Source: Methylosinus sp. Sm6
GTDB taxonomy: Bacteria; Pseudomonadota; Alphaproteobacteria; Rhizobiales; Beijerinckiaceae
Length of the DNA: 64,000 nt
NCBI RefSeq assembly: GCF_019802345.1
Contig: NZ_JAINDZ010000003.1
Coordinates: forward strand, 124,001-188,000
Reading direction: 5' to 3'
The notes beneath the pieces are model-generated. The model made no database searches and had not been told where the DNA came from. It saw only the letters and a list, made by a program, of their open reading frames with translations. Shown piece after piece: positions 41,874-53,057 of the stretch. The first letter of the stretch is position 1. Every line of letters begins with the position of its first letter. Made by a program: the position numbers and the translations under genes.

Positions 41874-42619
41874 TGCTCGGCCTCCGGCGCCGCGCCGCGC
41901 ACGAGGCGTCCGTCCGGCCCGACATGCAGGCCGCACTCCTTCTTCTGATCGTCTTCCCACCACCAGCGGCCGGCGCGCTCGCTCTCGCCGGGCTCGATGG
42001 CGCGCGTGCAGGGCGCGCAGCCGATAGAGAGAAAGCCCTTCGCATGCAGATCGTTCACGGGGACGCTGAATTCCTCGATTTTTTCGGCGATCGCCTCGCG
42101 CGTGTAGTCGGCGAGCGGATTGAGCTTCACGAGCCTGCGGGCCGAGTCGAGCTCGGCGAGGCGCACGCCTTCGCGCGCCTGCGATTGATCGGCGCGCAGC
42201 CCGGTGACCCAGCCCGAGGCGCCGGCGAGCAGGCGGGCGAGCGGCTCGACCTTGCGGATGTCACAGCAGGCCTTGCGATTCTCGACCGAGCGATAGAAAG
42301 CGTTGATCCCGTGCTCGGCGACGAAATCGGCGAGCGGCTCGGGCTGCGGATAGACAGGCCGGATATGGCGCGCATAACGCGCTTCCGTACGCTCCCAGAG
42401 CGCGACCGTCTCTTCGAACAGGCGTCCCGTGTCGATGGTCACGACATCGATCTCGAGCCCCTGCGTGAAAATCGAATGGGTGACGAGCTGATCCTCTATG
42501 CCGAAGCTCGTCGTGAAGACGATGCGCCCCGGAATGACCTCGCGGGCGAGCTTCAGCCGATGATCGAGATCGAGAGCGGCGAGCCGCGGCGCGAGAATAT
42601 CCACGATCGACGGCTTCAT
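41870..42619 (-). CDS. cysH: Adenylyl-sulfate (APS) reductase, assimilatory
   Basis: A 249-residue thiol-dependent reductase giving sulfite. The two cysteine pairs that bind a [4Fe-4S] cluster are present: R-K-A-C-C-D-I-R-K and I-G-C-A-P-C-T-R. These pairs are typical of APS-reducing enzymes rather than PAPS-reducing ones, which agrees with the absence of an APS kinase (CysC) in this operon. The substrate-binding loop is T-T-S-F-G-I-E-D-Q near residue 36. The catalytic cysteine is in the C-terminal E-C-G-L-H-V. Start ATG 42619 overlaps the stop of the DUF934 gene. Confidence 0.95.
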   Translation of the reverse strand: MKPSIVDILAPRLAALDLDHRLKLAREVIPGRIVFTTSFGIEDQLVTHSIFTQGLEIDVVTIDTGRLFEETVALWERTEARYARHIRPVYPQPEPLADFVAEHGINAFYRSVENRKACCDIRKVEPLARLLAGASGWVTGLRADQSQAREGVRLAELDSARRLVKLNPLADYTREAIAEKIEEFSVPVNDLHAKGFLSIGCAPCTRAIEPGESERAGRWWWEDDQKKECGLHVGPDGRLVRGAAPEAEQ

Positions 42620-43116
42620 GATACGCCCTTTCGACGTCGCTCGAGGATGGACGCGCCGCCCGCATGGCCGCGCTGATAGGAGAGGCTGCGCGCGCGCAGC
42701 GCCTTCGCCCAATTGGCTTCGCCATGGCGCTGCGCCAGCTCGTCGGGAATCTCGATCGAAACGAAGCCGCTGCCGATCGCGTGCAGATATTGGTCCGGCG
42801 TCAGCCGGCCGCTGGCGCGCAGCTCGCCGGCAAATCCCGCGCGGCGCAGCAGGCGCGCCAGCGAGAATCCGCGCCCGTCGGTGAAGGCGGGAAAGGCGAT
42901 GTCGATCAGCGCCAGCCGCGCGAAAAAAGGCGCCAGCGTCGCCGGCTCCGTGGTGTTGGCGACATAGACGCCGACAGCGGCGAGCCGCGCGTCGTCGAGC
43001 GCGGCTGCAACGCGCTGCTGCGAGACGATCACCTTGCCCGACGCGGGCAGCGATTCCTCATCGGCGAGACGACGCCACTCGTCCGCAACGAAAGCGCCGT
43101 CAGATACCAGAGCCAT
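42616..43116 (-). CDS. DUF934 protein of the sulfite-reduction cluster
   Basis: A 166-residue protein. It matches the DUF934 family, found almost only next to cysH/cysI and annotated as probably involved in sulfite reduction. Typical blocks: A-L-I-D-I-A-F-P-A-F-T-D-G-R-G-F-S-L-A near residue 68, R-R-A-G-F-A-G-E-L-R-A-S-G and D-Q-Y-L-H-A. There are no cysteines or cofactor motifs, so its biochemical role is unclear. It overlaps cysI by 17 bases and cysH by 4. Confidence 0.9.
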   Translation of the reverse strand: MALVSDGAFVADEWRRLADEESLPASGKVIVSQQRVAAALDDARLAAVGVYVANTTEPATLAPFFARLALIDIAFPAFTDGRGFSLARLLRRAGFAGELRASGRLTPDQYLHAIGSGFVSIEIPDELAQRHGEANWAKALRARSLSYQRGHAGGASILERRRKGVS

Positions 43117-44824
43117 CCTCGCCCTCCCGGCGCGCCGATTCCTTGAAACGCTTATGCCCGAGGCGCCGCACCGTGTCGATGAAACGCTCGCCTTCGCAGC
43201 GCTCGGCGAGATAGAATTCGACGAGATTTTCGATCACGTCGGGGACTTCCTCGGCGGAGACGCCGGGGCCGATCAATTCGCCGATCGACGCATCGAGCGT
43301 CGGATCGCCGCCGAGCGTGACCTGATAGGATTCGACGCCCTTCTTCTCGAGGCCGAGAATTCCGATCGCGCCGACATGATGATGGCCGCAGGCGTTGATG
43401 CAGCCGGAAATCTTGACGCCCAGCTGGCCGATGCGGCGCTGGCGCTCGAGATCGGCGAAGCGCTTCGAGATCGCCTGCGCGATCGGAATGGAGCGCGCCG
43501 TCGCCAGCGCGCAATAATCGAGGCCCGGGCAGGAGATGATGTCGCTGATGAGGCCGGCGTTGGCGGTCGCGAGGCCCACCGCGTCGAGATCGCGCCAGAG
43601 AGCGTGGAGATCGTCCTTCCTCACATGCGGAAGAATGATGTTCTGCTCATGGCTGACGCGCAATTCTCCGAAGCCATAGGCGTCCGCGGCGTCGGCCAGC
43701 GCGCGCATCTGCGCGGCGGTGGCGTCTCCCGGAATGCCGCCGATCGGCTTCAAGGAGACAGTGACGATCGCATAGCCGCTCGCCCGATGCGGCGCGACAT
43801 TGACCGCGGCGAAAGCGGCGAAGGCGGCGTCATCCGCCTTTGCCTTCTCGAACGCCTCGGAGCGCTCGGGCAGCTCATCATAGGGCGCGGTCCCGAAGAA
43901 GGCGGCGACGCGGGCGAACTCCTCGCTGTCATATGCGAAGGGCGCTCGGTCCATCGCCGCGAATTCCGCCTCGACCTGCGCGCGAAGCTCGTCGAGCCCG
44001 GTCTCATGCACCAATATCTTGATACGCGCCTTGTATTTGTTGTCGCGCCGGCCGAAGCGGTTGTAGACGCGCAGGATCGCCTCGAGATAAGCGAGCAGCT
44101 CGGCGCGCGGCAGAAACTCGCGCAACAGCTTGCCGATGAAAGGCGTGCGCCCGAGGCCGCCGCCGACGATCACCTCATAGCCGATGTCGCCCGCCGCATT
44201 CTTCACGACACGCAAGCCGATGTCATGGACCTTCACCGCCGCGCGGTCGTGCTCGGCGCCGGTGACGGCGATCTTGAACTTGCGCGGCAGGAAGCTGAAC
44301 TCGGCATGCGCGCTCGACCATTGCCGCAGAAACTCCGCCGTCGGACGCGGGTCCTCGATCTCGTCGGCGGCGACCCCGGCGAAATGATCGGCGGTGACAT
44401 TGCGGATGCAATTGCCCGAGGTCTGAATGGCGTGCATGTCGACATCGGCCAGCGCCTCGAGAATATCGGGCACGTCGACGAGCCTCGGCCAATTGAACTG
44501 CAGATTTTGCCGCGTGGTGAAATGGCCGTAGCCCTTGTCCCATGTGTCGGCGATATGGGCGAGCTGGCGCATCTGCCGCGAGGTCAGCGTGCCATAGGGG
44601 ATGGCGACGCGCAGCATATAGGCGTGCAGCTGCAGATAGAGCCCGTTCATCAGGCGGAACGGACGGAACTCGTCCTCCGTCAGAGCCCCGGCGAGGCGGC
44701 GCTCGACCTGGCCGCGAAACTCCGCGACGCGCTCGCGCACGAAGGCGCGATCATACTCATCATAGGCGTAGCCGATCGGCGCGGAATTGGGGCGCGGCGG
44801 CAGCGTCGGATCATGCGCGGTCAT
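43100..44824 (-). CDS. cysI: Sulfite reductase hemoprotein (siroheme, [4Fe-4S])
   Basis: A 574-residue enzyme that reduces sulfite to sulfide by six electrons. It has the two ferredoxin-like half domains of the nitrite/sulfite reductase family (Y-G-H-F-T-T-R-Q-N-L-Q-F near residue 100; F-G-E-L-R-V-S-H-E-Q-N-I near 390). The cluster ligands are C-P-G-L-D-Y-C (C-x5-C, about 435) and C-I-N-A-C-G-H-H (C-x3-C, about 480). No flavoprotein (cysJ) is in the operon; the ferredoxin encoded first is the likely electron donor. The ATG overlaps the stop of the DUF2849 gene (ATGA). Confidence 0.95.
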   Translation of the reverse strand: MTAHDPTLPPRPNSAPIGYAYDEYDRAFVRERVAEFRGQVERRLAGALTEDEFRPFRLMNGLYLQLHAYMLRVAIPYGTLTSRQMRQLAHIADTWDKGYGHFTTRQNLQFNWPRLVDVPDILEALADVDMHAIQTSGNCIRNVTADHFAGVAADEIEDPRPTAEFLRQWSSAHAEFSFLPRKFKIAVTGAEHDRAAVKVHDIGLRVVKNAAGDIGYEVIVGGGLGRTPFIGKLLREFLPRAELLAYLEAILRVYNRFGRRDNKYKARIKILVHETGLDELRAQVEAEFAAMDRAPFAYDSEEFARVAAFFGTAPYDELPERSEAFEKAKADDAAFAAFAAVNVAPHRASGYAIVTVSLKPIGGIPGDATAAQMRALADAADAYGFGELRVSHEQNIILPHVRKDDLHALWRDLDAVGLATANAGLISDIISCPGLDYCALATARSIPIAQAISKRFADLERQRRIGQLGVKISGCINACGHHHVGAIGILGLEKKGVESYQVTLGGDPTLDASIGELIGPGVSAEEVPDVIENLVEFYLAERCEGERFIDTVRRLGHKRFKESARREGEDGSGI

Positions 44825-45147
44825 CTGCCGTCTCCCTCTCTGCGCTCCGCCTGCTTGCCGAGATCCGGCCTGACGCTCGGCCCGGCGAACCGGAACTGCT
44901 CGCGAAAATGCAGCGGCGTCGGCGCGCCGTCGGCCGCGATCGCCACATCGACGAGATAGGCGTCGACGACGCGATTGGCGGCGACCTCCGCATCGGCCGC
45001 GGCCTTCAGAGCGGCGGCCGCCTCCCCGTCGTAAGCAATTTTCGCGCGCAGATGGTCGCGCTCCCAGCCGGCGGCGCCGAGAACGACCACATCGCCCTGC
45101 GCGAGATCGCTGGCGATGACGATTTGCGGATGGCGGAGCGCGGCCAT
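44821..45147 (-). CDS. DUF2849 protein
   Basis: A 108-residue protein of the DUF2849 family, which occurs next to sulfite reductase genes in alphaproteobacteria. The start ATG 45147 (M-A-A-L-R-H-P-Q-I-V-I-A-S-D-L-A-Q-G) shares a base with the ferredoxin stop; the longer upstream frame lies within the ferredoxin gene. Sequence: a short beta-rich start with G-D-V-V-V-L-G, then a helix-rich middle (A-A-A-L-K-A-A-A-D-A-E-V-A-A) and V-V-D-A-Y-L-V-D-V. Function not known; context suggests assembly or regulation of sulfite reductase. Confidence 0.88.
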   Translation of the reverse strand: MAALRHPQIVIASDLAQGDVVVLGAAGWERDHLRAKIAYDGEAAAALKAAADAEVAANRVVDAYLVDVAIAADGAPTPLHFREQFRFAGPSVRPDLGKQAERREGDGR

Positions 45148-45461
45148 CAGGCCTCCTTGACCAGAGTGAGCTTCAGCCCGTCGAGCTCGTCGGACCAGAT
45201 GATCTGGCAGGACAGCCGCGACGTGTCGTGCAGAAACGGCAGCTCGTCGAGCTTGTCGAGCTCGTCCTCGCGCGGCGGCGGCACCTTGTCCGCCCATTGC
45301 GGGTCCAGAATGATATGACAGGCGGCGCATGTCACGGAGCCGCCGCAGCAGCCCTCCATGCCCATGCCATAGTCCCGCAAGATCTCCATCAATCGCCAGC
45401 CCTCCACGGGCTCGAGATCATGAACGACGCCATCGGCGTCTTCGACCCGGATCACGCTCAT
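45147..45461 (-). CDS. [2Fe-2S] ferredoxin, first gene of the sulfate operon
   Basis: A 104-residue ferredoxin. The ligands follow C-x5-C-x2-C in E-G-C-C-G-G-S-V-T-C-A-A-C-H (about residues 38-48), with the last Cys in R-L-S-C-Q-I near 84. A charged loop P-P-P-R-E-D-E-L-D-K-L-D is characteristic of this subgroup. As the leading gene of the ferredoxin-DUF2849-cysI-DUF934-cysH-cysD-cysN operon, it is the best candidate to feed electrons to CysI (inference). A promoter lies about 50-75 bases upstream. Confidence 0.92.
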   Translation of the reverse strand: MSVIRVEDADGVVHDLEPVEGWRLMEILRDYGMGMEGCCGGSVTCAACHIILDPQWADKVPPPREDELDKLDELPFLHDTSRLSCQIIWSDELDGLKLTLVKEA

Positions 45462-45510
45462 CCCCTTCTCCGCGCCCGCCGCCGCGGCCGTCCCTTTGCA
45501 AGTCGCGGTC

Positions 45511-45538
45511 TACTTATCTGTCGGCGCGCGAATGTCAA
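45511..45538 (-). promoter_or_regulatory. Probable sigma-70 promoter of the sulfate operon
   Basis: On the minus strand TTGACA (45538-45533) is followed after 16 bases by TAAGTA (45516-45511), about 50 bases before the ferredoxin ATG. The -35 is a full consensus match. Confidence 0.55.
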
Positions 45539-45715
45539 TTCACTATAGGTCGAAGCCGCTGGCCACAAAACTACAATACTCCTGTGTGATATTCGATCCG
45601 CGGCGTCCGGCGCGCCGCGAGGCGAGAAAAGGCTCGGCGCATGCAAACCATAAATGCTAAAGAGTTCTTGTCGCTCCCGCCCGGACCCGGGCGACGCCGC
45701 TATAGGTGCTACGCC

Positions 45716-46540
45716 ATGGCTCAAAGACCATCCAAAGACGCGAAACGTGACGATAGAGGCCTCTCCGCCCGGGAGAAGGCGCCGCCCACTTTTGTCGGAC
45801 AAAGGGTCAAGCCGGCCGTGATCGTCGTCGGCGCCGACAAGGGCGGCGTGGGCAAGACGACGATCGCGCGCGCGCTGCTCGATTATCTCGCGGCGAACAA
45901 TGTGCTGACGCGCGCCTTCGACACGGAGACGCCGCGTGGAACGCTGCGCCGTTTCCATCCCGATCAGACGACGATCGTCGACCTCACCTCGACCTCCGAT
46001 CAGATGAAGATCATCGATACGCTCGGCACGGCGGAGGTCAAGGTCAGCGTCGTCGACGTGCGCGCCGGCGGGCTCGAGCCGGCGCTGCAGGCGCTGCAGG
46101 ACACCGGCTTTCTCGATGCGGTGCGCGAGCGCGAGGTCACCTTCATCCTGTTTCATGTGCTCGGCTCGTCCATCGCCTCGCTCGACGAGATCGCCGAGGT
46201 CGCGCCCTATGTCGATGACGCGGACTATTTCCTCGTCAAGAACCATGTCAACGACACGACCTTTTTCGAATGGGACCCGGTGACGCACCGGCGCTATTTC
46301 GAGAAGGTGGAGACCGCCGGCGAGGTGACCATCCCCAAGCTGAACGAATTGTCCTATGAGCAGGTCGAGCTTGCCGGGACGTCCTTCTCGACCTTCGTCG
46401 CCAATCGCGCCGCCGACGGCGAGCCCGCCGATCACTCCTTCGTTCTGCGCGGCTATGTGCGCACATGGCAGAGCAAGATCGCCGACGAATTCGACCGCAT
46501 CCGCCTGCTGGAGCTGATCGCTGGCAGAGAGGCGCGCTGA
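45716..46540 (+). CDS. ParA/MinD-like P-loop ATPase
   Basis: A 274-residue ATPase. The deviant Walker A is intact: G-A-D-K-G-G-V-G-K-T-T near residue 45, with both the signature and P-loop lysines. Switch-like D-T-E-T-P-R-G near 75 and V-V-D-V-R-A-G-G near 115 follow. The first 35 residues are basic and disordered (R-P-S-K-D-A-K-R-D-D). ATG 45716 fits better than the upstream frame at 45641. It lacks a MinD C-terminal amphipathic helix. Next to it is a shorter relative with a broken P-loop (46590-47303), probably co-transcribed. Cargo unknown; could be a conjugation, stator or polar-localisation factor. Confidence 0.8.
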   Translation: MAQRPSKDAKRDDRGLSAREKAPPTFVGQRVKPAVIVVGADKGGVGKTTIARALLDYLAANNVLTRAFDTETPRGTLRRFHPDQTTIVDLTSTSDQMKIIDTLGTAEVKVSVVDVRAGGLEPALQALQDTGFLDAVREREVTFILFHVLGSSIASLDEIAEVAPYVDDADYFLVKNHVNDTTFFEWDPVTHRRYFEKVETAGEVTIPKLNELSYEQVELAGTSFSTFVANRAADGEPADHSFVLRGYVRTWQSKIADEFDRIRLLELIAGREAR

Positions 46541-46589
46541 GCGCGCGAGGGCGCTGCGAACGAGAGCGCGGCGCGACGAGAGTGGAGAG

Positions 46590-47303
46590 ATGAGACGACG
46601 CAGTTTCGTGTTCGTCGCCTGTTCGCCGCATCCACGCACGGGTGTTTCGACGACCGCGCGGCTGCTGACGGATTTCCACCTGTCGCGCCATGCGCCGGTC
46701 GAAGGCTTCGACACCGATCCGCACGCCTCGCGCTATGCGGAGCTGTTTCCCGCCCATGTCCGCGCCGTCGACGCCGCCGATATCAAGGGACAGATTTCTC
46801 TGTTCGACCGGCTGCTCGTCAATGACGAGACGCCGAAGATCGTCGACGTCTGGTCCCGCTCCTATGATCGCTTTTTCGGCACGGTTCGAGAGATCGGCTT
46901 CGTCGAGGAAGCGCGTCGCAATGGCGTCGAGCCGGTCATCCTGTTCCATGTCGACCCTTCGCAGACGAGCCTCGCGCGCGCGCACGCCCTTCACGCCGCC
47001 TGGAGCGATGTGGCGATGGTCGTCGTCAACAATGAAGGCGCCTCGCCGCTCGGCGCCGCCGCGCATGAGATTCTCGCGCATTATCCGGCGTCGCGGAAAT
47101 TCGTCATCGCTCCGCTCGACGCCGCCGTGGCGCGATCGCTCGAATCGCCTGAGCTGTCGCTGAGCGGATTTCTCGTCGCGCCGCCGCCCGCCATGTCGAT
47201 TGTCGTCCGCGCCGCGCTGAAAGCCTGGCTCGCGCCGATCTTCACGCAATTCCGCAGCTTCGAGCTGAGGCAGCAATTGAATGGGGCGGAATTCTTGAGA
47301 TAG
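46590..47303 (+). CDS. ParA-like protein with degenerate P-loop
   Basis: A 237-residue paralogue of the preceding gene, with GAGAG 8-9 bases before ATG 46590. Where the first protein has K-G-G-V-G-K-T-T this one has P-R-T-G-V-S-T-T near residue 16, so both lysines of the ParA/MinD P-loop are gone. The rest of the fold is kept: G-F-D-T-D-P near 39, I-V-D-V-W-S-R-S near 84, V-I-L-F-H-V-D-P and V-V-V-N-N-E-G. It probably no longer hydrolyses ATP and may act as a partner or regulator of the active ATPase 49 bases upstream. Family A repeat follows. Confidence 0.75.
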   Translation: MRRRSFVFVACSPHPRTGVSTTARLLTDFHLSRHAPVEGFDTDPHASRYAELFPAHVRAVDAADIKGQISLFDRLLVNDETPKIVDVWSRSYDRFFGTVREIGFVEEARRNGVEPVILFHVDPSQTSLARAHALHAAWSDVAMVVVNNEGASPLGAAAHEILAHYPASRKFVIAPLDAAVARSLESPELSLSGFLVAPPPAMSIVVRAALKAWLAPIFTQFRSFELRQQLNGAEFLR

Positions 47304-47324
47304 GCGGGAGGATAATATCCCCAA

Positions 47325-47447
47325 CCCTCTTCCAGAGGAGCCGCCGCAGGCGGCGTCTCGAAGGACGGCCGCGCGGGGCGCAATCAATGGTTTCTGCCCG
47401 TAGCCATCCTTCGAGACGCCCGCTGCGCGGGCTCCTCAGGATGAGGG
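47325..47447. repeat. Family A palindromic repeat (copy 2)
   Basis: Left arm CCCTCTTCCAGAGGAGCCGCC to 47369, right arm CCATCCTTCGAGACGCCCGC to 47447, ending CAGGATGAGGG. Same design and length as the copy at 6065-6185, including CTCGAAGGACGGC. It lies between convergent genes. Confidence 0.9.
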
Positions 47448-47485
47448 TGATTGGGCTGTAATCCTTCACCCGATTACCTGGGGCG

Positions 47486-47515
47486 GCCCCTTCTCCCACT
47501 CGTGGAAGAAGGGGC
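47486..47515 (-). terminator. Hairpin after the atp operon
   Basis: Nine-base stem GCCCCTTCT / AGAAGGGGC with a 12-base loop, 27 bases past the atpC stop. No T-run on the minus strand, so termination is plausible but not certain. Confidence 0.4.
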
Positions 47516-47541
47516 GCGCGTCGAGAGTCTCGATTTCGATC

Positions 47542-47940
47542 TTACAATCCCAGCGCCGCCTTCAGCTCTTTCAGCTGATCGAGCTTTTCCGCCGCGAGGC
47601 GGCGCGCCTCGTCGGACTTGGCGTCGGCGACATCCTCGCCCGCGTTCTTGATGTCGGCGTCGATCTTGGCGGCGTCGAGCTCGGCGACCGGGATCGCAAA
47701 TTCGGCGAGGATGGTGAAGCCGCCCTGCCCGACATCGGCGAAGCCGCCGCGCACGAACAGCCTGTCCTTTTTGCCGGCCTCGTCGATCTCGACGACGCCC
47801 GGCTTCAGCACCGTCATCAGCGGCGCATGGCTCTCGAGAACCGTGAACTGGCCTTCGGCGCCCGGCGCGACGACAGCGTCCACCTCTCCCGAGAACAACA
47901 GCTTTTCGGGAGAGACGAGTTCGAAGTGGAACGTGGCCAT
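47542..47940 (-). CDS. atpC: ATP synthase epsilon subunit
   Basis: A 132-residue subunit of the F1 central stalk that couples rotation and limits ATP hydrolysis. It has the N-terminal beta-sandwich ([30 protein letters not shown] near residue 30) and a short helical C-terminus ([11 protein letters not shown]). Last gene of atpHAGDC, separated from atpD by 133 bases that contain a family E repeat. Confidence 0.96.
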   Translation of the reverse strand: MATFHFELVSPEKLLFSGEVDAVVAPGAEGQFTVLESHAPLMTVLKPGVVEIDEAGKKDRLFVRGGFADVGQGGFTILAEFAIPVAELDAAKIDADIKNAGEDVADAKSDEARRLAAEKLDQLKELKAALGL

Positions 47941-47959
47941 GAAGGGCTCCGTCGTCTAA

Positions 47960-48006
47960 GCAGGATTTCGGAAAAGCGGGAACCGGCTTTCCGATCAAAA
48001 TCCTGC
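47960..48006. repeat. Family E palindromic repeat inside the atp operon
   Basis: Arms GCAGGATTTCGGAAAAGC and GCTTTCCGATCAAAATCCTGC around GGGAACCG; the outer GCAGGATTT/AAATCCTGC pair closes the hairpin. It lies between atpD and atpC. Similar elements with the GAACCGG centre are common between genes in rhizobia-related alphaproteobacteria (family knowledge). Confidence 0.8.
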
Positions 48007-48073
48007 AAAACCAAAAAACTCCGAGCGGACATGCGGTGGCGAGCCAATGCGCGTCCGCTCGGCGATTAACGGA

Positions 48074-50423
<2,350 letters not shown>

Positions 50424-50456
50424 GAGAGAACCCGTCTCATTGCGACCAGAGCGGCG

Positions 50457-50537
50457 CCGTCATTGCTGGGAGCGAAGGGACGCGGCAATCGCGGAGCCGC
50501 CCCGCGGCTCTCGATTGCTCGGCTTCTCTCGCAATGA
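50457..50537. repeat. Family C repeat inside the atp operon
   Basis: Begins CCGTCATTGCTGGGAGCGAA and ends TCTCTCGCAATGACGG. The two ends are inverted copies (CCGTCATTGC / GCAATGACGG). It lies between atpA and atpG and must be transcribed with them. Confidence 0.85.
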
Positions 50538-50570
50538 CGGGCCAATGTTTCCGGTCCTAAGGTTGCGCGC

Positions 50571-52100
50571 TCAGGCGAAGGACTTGGAGAAGGCGTCGAC
50601 GACGCTCTTCAGCTCGGCGGCGGTGGCGTCCGGCAGATCCTTCGTCGTGCGGATCGACTCGAGGATGTTCGGATACTGCGTGCGCAGCAGCGACAGCAAT
50701 CCGTCCTCGAAGGCGCGCACGCGACCGACCGGCAACGGATCGAGATAGCCGTTGACGCCGGCGTAGATCACGCAGGTCTGCTCTTCCATCTTCAGCGGTG
50801 AGAACTGCGGCTGCTTCAGGAGCTCTGTGAGGCGCGCGCCGCGGTTCAAGAGGCGCTGCGTCACCGCGTCGAGATCGGAGCCGAACTGCGCGAAGGCGGC
50901 CATCTCGCGATATTGCGCGAGCTCGCCCTTGATCTTGCCGGCGACCTTCTTCGTCGCCTTGGTCTGCGCGGCGGAGCCGACGCGCGACACCGAGAGGCCG
51001 ACGTTCACCGCCGGACGAACGCCCTGATAGAAGAGGTCCGTCTCGAGGAAGATCTGGCCGTCGGTGATCGAGATGACGTTCGTCGGGATGTAGGCCGACA
51101 CGTCATTGGCCTGGGTCTCGATGATCGGCAGAGCGGTCAGCGAGCCGGAGCCGCGCTCGTCATTGAGCTTGGCGGCGCGCTCGAGCAGGCGCGAATGCAG
51201 ATAGAACACGTCGCCCGGATAGGCCTCGCGTCCCGGAGGACGACGCAGCAGCAGCGACATCTGGCGATAGGCGACGGCCTGCTTGGAGAGGTCGTCGTAG
51301 ACGATCACGGCGTGCAGGCCGTTGTCGCGGAAATATTCGCCCATGGCGCAGCCGGCGAAAGGCGCCAGGAACTGCATCGGCGCCGGATCGGAGGCGGTGG
51401 CGGCGACGATGATCGAATAGTCGAGCGCGCCGCGCTCCTCCAGCACCTTCACGAATTGCGCGACGGTCGAGCGCTTCTGGCCCACCGCGACATAGACGCA
51501 GTAGAGCTTGGCTTTCTCGTCGTCGCCGTCGTTCAGCGACTTCTGGTTCAAGATGGTGTCGAGCGCCACGGCGGTCTTGCCGGTCTGGCGGTCGCCGATG
51601 ATGAGCTCGCGCTGGCCGCGGCCGATCGGGATCAGCGCGTCGATCGCCTTGAGGCCGGTCGCCATCGGCTCATGCACGGACTTGCGCGGAATGATGCCGG
51701 GAGCCTTCACATCGACGCGGGCGCGCGTCTCGGCGTTGATCGGACCCTTGCCGTCGATCGGATTGCCGAGCGCGTCCACGACGCGGCCGAGCAGACCCCT
51801 GCCGACCGGAACGTCGACGATGGCGCCGGTGCGCTTGACGGTCTGGCCTTCCTTGATGTCGCGGTCGGAGCCGAAGATCACGACGCCGACATTGTCGCTC
51901 TCGAGGTTGAGCGCCATGCCGGTGACGCCGTTCTCGAACTGCACCATCTCGCCGGCCTGGACATTGTCGAGGCCGTAGACGCGGGCGATGCCGTCGCCGA
52001 CGGAGAGGACCTGACCGACCTCGGTGACTTCGGCCTCATTGCCGAAATTAGCGATCTCGTTCTTGAGGATCGCGGAAATCTCTGCGGCGCGGATAGCCAT
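50571..52100 (-). CDS. atpA: ATP synthase alpha subunit
   Basis: A 509-residue regulatory nucleotide-binding subunit of F1. Walker A is G-D-R-Q-T-G-K-T-A near residue 170. Other blocks are [14 protein letters not shown] near 100, [13 protein letters not shown] and the conserved arginine finger region [11 protein letters not shown] near 365. Its ATG shares one base with the atpH stop (TGATG). Confidence 0.98.
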   Translation of the reverse strand: MAIRAAEISAILKNEIANFGNEAEVTEVGQVLSVGDGIARVYGLDNVQAGEMVQFENGVTGMALNLESDNVGVVIFGSDRDIKEGQTVKRTGAIVDVPVGRGLLGRVVDALGNPIDGKGPINAETRARVDVKAPGIIPRKSVHEPMATGLKAIDALIPIGRGQRELIIGDRQTGKTAVALDTILNQKSLNDGDDEKAKLYCVYVAVGQKRSTVAQFVKVLEERGALDYSIIVAATASDPAPMQFLAPFAGCAMGEYFRDNGLHAVIVYDDLSKQAVAYRQMSLLLRRPPGREAYPGDVFYLHSRLLERAAKLNDERGSGSLTALPIIETQANDVSAYIPTNVISITDGQIFLETDLFYQGVRPAVNVGLSVSRVGSAAQTKATKKVAGKIKGELAQYREMAAFAQFGSDLDAVTQRLLNRGARLTELLKQPQFSPLKMEEQTCVIYAGVNGYLDPLPVGRVRAFEDGLLSLLRTQYPNILESIRTTKDLPDATAAELKSVVDAFSKSFA

Positions 52101-52663
52101 CAGCCGACCTCTTTCATGCGTGTGCGAATGGAATTGAGCTTGGTCTTCAGCGAGGCGTCGACCATGCGCGAGCCGAGCTTGACGACGAGTCCGCCGATGA
52201 TCGACGGATCGACCTTGACGTCGAGACCCACGGTCTTGCCGCCGGTGACGCCGGCCAGCGCCTCGCGCAGCGCGCTCTCGTGATGATCGGCGAGCGGCGC
52301 CGCGACCGTCACCTCGGCGCGCACGAGGCCCTTGGAGGCGTCATGCAGCTGCTTATAGGCGACGATCATGTCGGGGAGGACGAACAGGCGCCGCTTGGAG
52401 GCGACGAGCCGGATGAAATTGGCGGCGATCCCGGAGATGTCCGCGCCGGCGAGAACGGGGCCGAGGGCCTTGATCTGCTCCTCGGCGGAGAACACCGGGC
52501 TCTTCACGAGGCGCTTCAGATCGGCGCTCTCGTCGATCAGCGCGCCGAAACCGGCCAGCGCCTGCGCCACCTCGTCGGCCGAGCCCTGCTCCGTCGCGAG
52601 ATCGAACAGGGCCGACGCATATCGGCCCGCTACTCCGGAAAGATCGTCTCCGCCTGAAGCCAC
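52100..52663 (-). CDS. atpH: ATP synthase delta subunit
   Basis: A 187-residue stator subunit linking F1 to the b subunits. No ATG is available near the start of homology; GTG 52663 ([20 protein letters not shown]) gives the standard length and follows a GAGAGCGAG purine stretch. The N-terminal six-helix domain ([11 protein letters not shown] near residue 12) and the C-terminal signature [13 protein letters not shown] near 150 are clear. The longer open frame to 53083 is upstream read-through. First gene of the operon; the F0 genes are not in this window. Confidence 0.95.
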   Translation of the reverse strand: MASGGDDLSGVAGRYASALFDLATEQGSADEVAQALAGFGALIDESADLKRLVKSPVFSAEEQIKALGPVLAGADISGIAANFIRLVASKRRLFVLPDMIVAYKQLHDASKGLVRAEVTVAAPLADHHESALREALAGVTGGKTVGLDVKVDPSIIGGLVVKLGSRMVDASLKTKLNSIRTRMKEVG

Positions 52664-53057
52664 TTCAGTCTCGCTCTCGGATCGTCGTTGCTCGAAGCTC
52701 GCGCGCGTCGCGCGCGATAAGTGTTGCGAAGTGTCCCGCAATGGCCTCGAGCAAACTTGATTGTCGGGGGAAGGAGCGAAGGCGGTGACGCCAAAGCTCC
52801 AAGGCGCCCGTCCCCTAACACGGACCATTTTGCGGCGCAACCCTGCGGCGACCGCAGCGCGGGCAGTTTTCGGCGCCGCCCAAAAAAGCGCCATTTGTTC
52901 CGGCCGCGGCGCCGCAGCTTTGCCTTTACCTTTGACTTGACAGAGGTTTTGGATTTTCGGCCGGCTTTCCCCGGAGCCGCCTCCGGGTCGCCGCTTGCGC
53001 GCGCGAGGCGCGCATGGCACTTCCTGGCGCGATTGGGAGAGCTTTGGAGGATTGAGC
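52664..53057. other. Divergent promoter region of atpH and mtnP
   Basis: Nearly 400 bases without a supported gene. A TTGACA at 52938-52943 points towards mtnP, but I see no matching -10. A GC palindrome (TCGCGCGCGACGCGCGCGA on the minus strand, 52700-52718) lies just upstream of atpH. Confidence 0.4.

Noticed and set aside
39343-42045. A 900-codon frame that might be a large CysN fusion
   Set aside because: The first 360 codons are the wrong frame of cysH and cysD. CysN starts at 40959 by TGATG overlap.
43100-44824. Nitrite reductase rather than sulfite reductase
   Set aside because: The family motifs fit both, but the operon with cysH, cysD, cysN, DUF934 and DUF2849 indicates sulfite.
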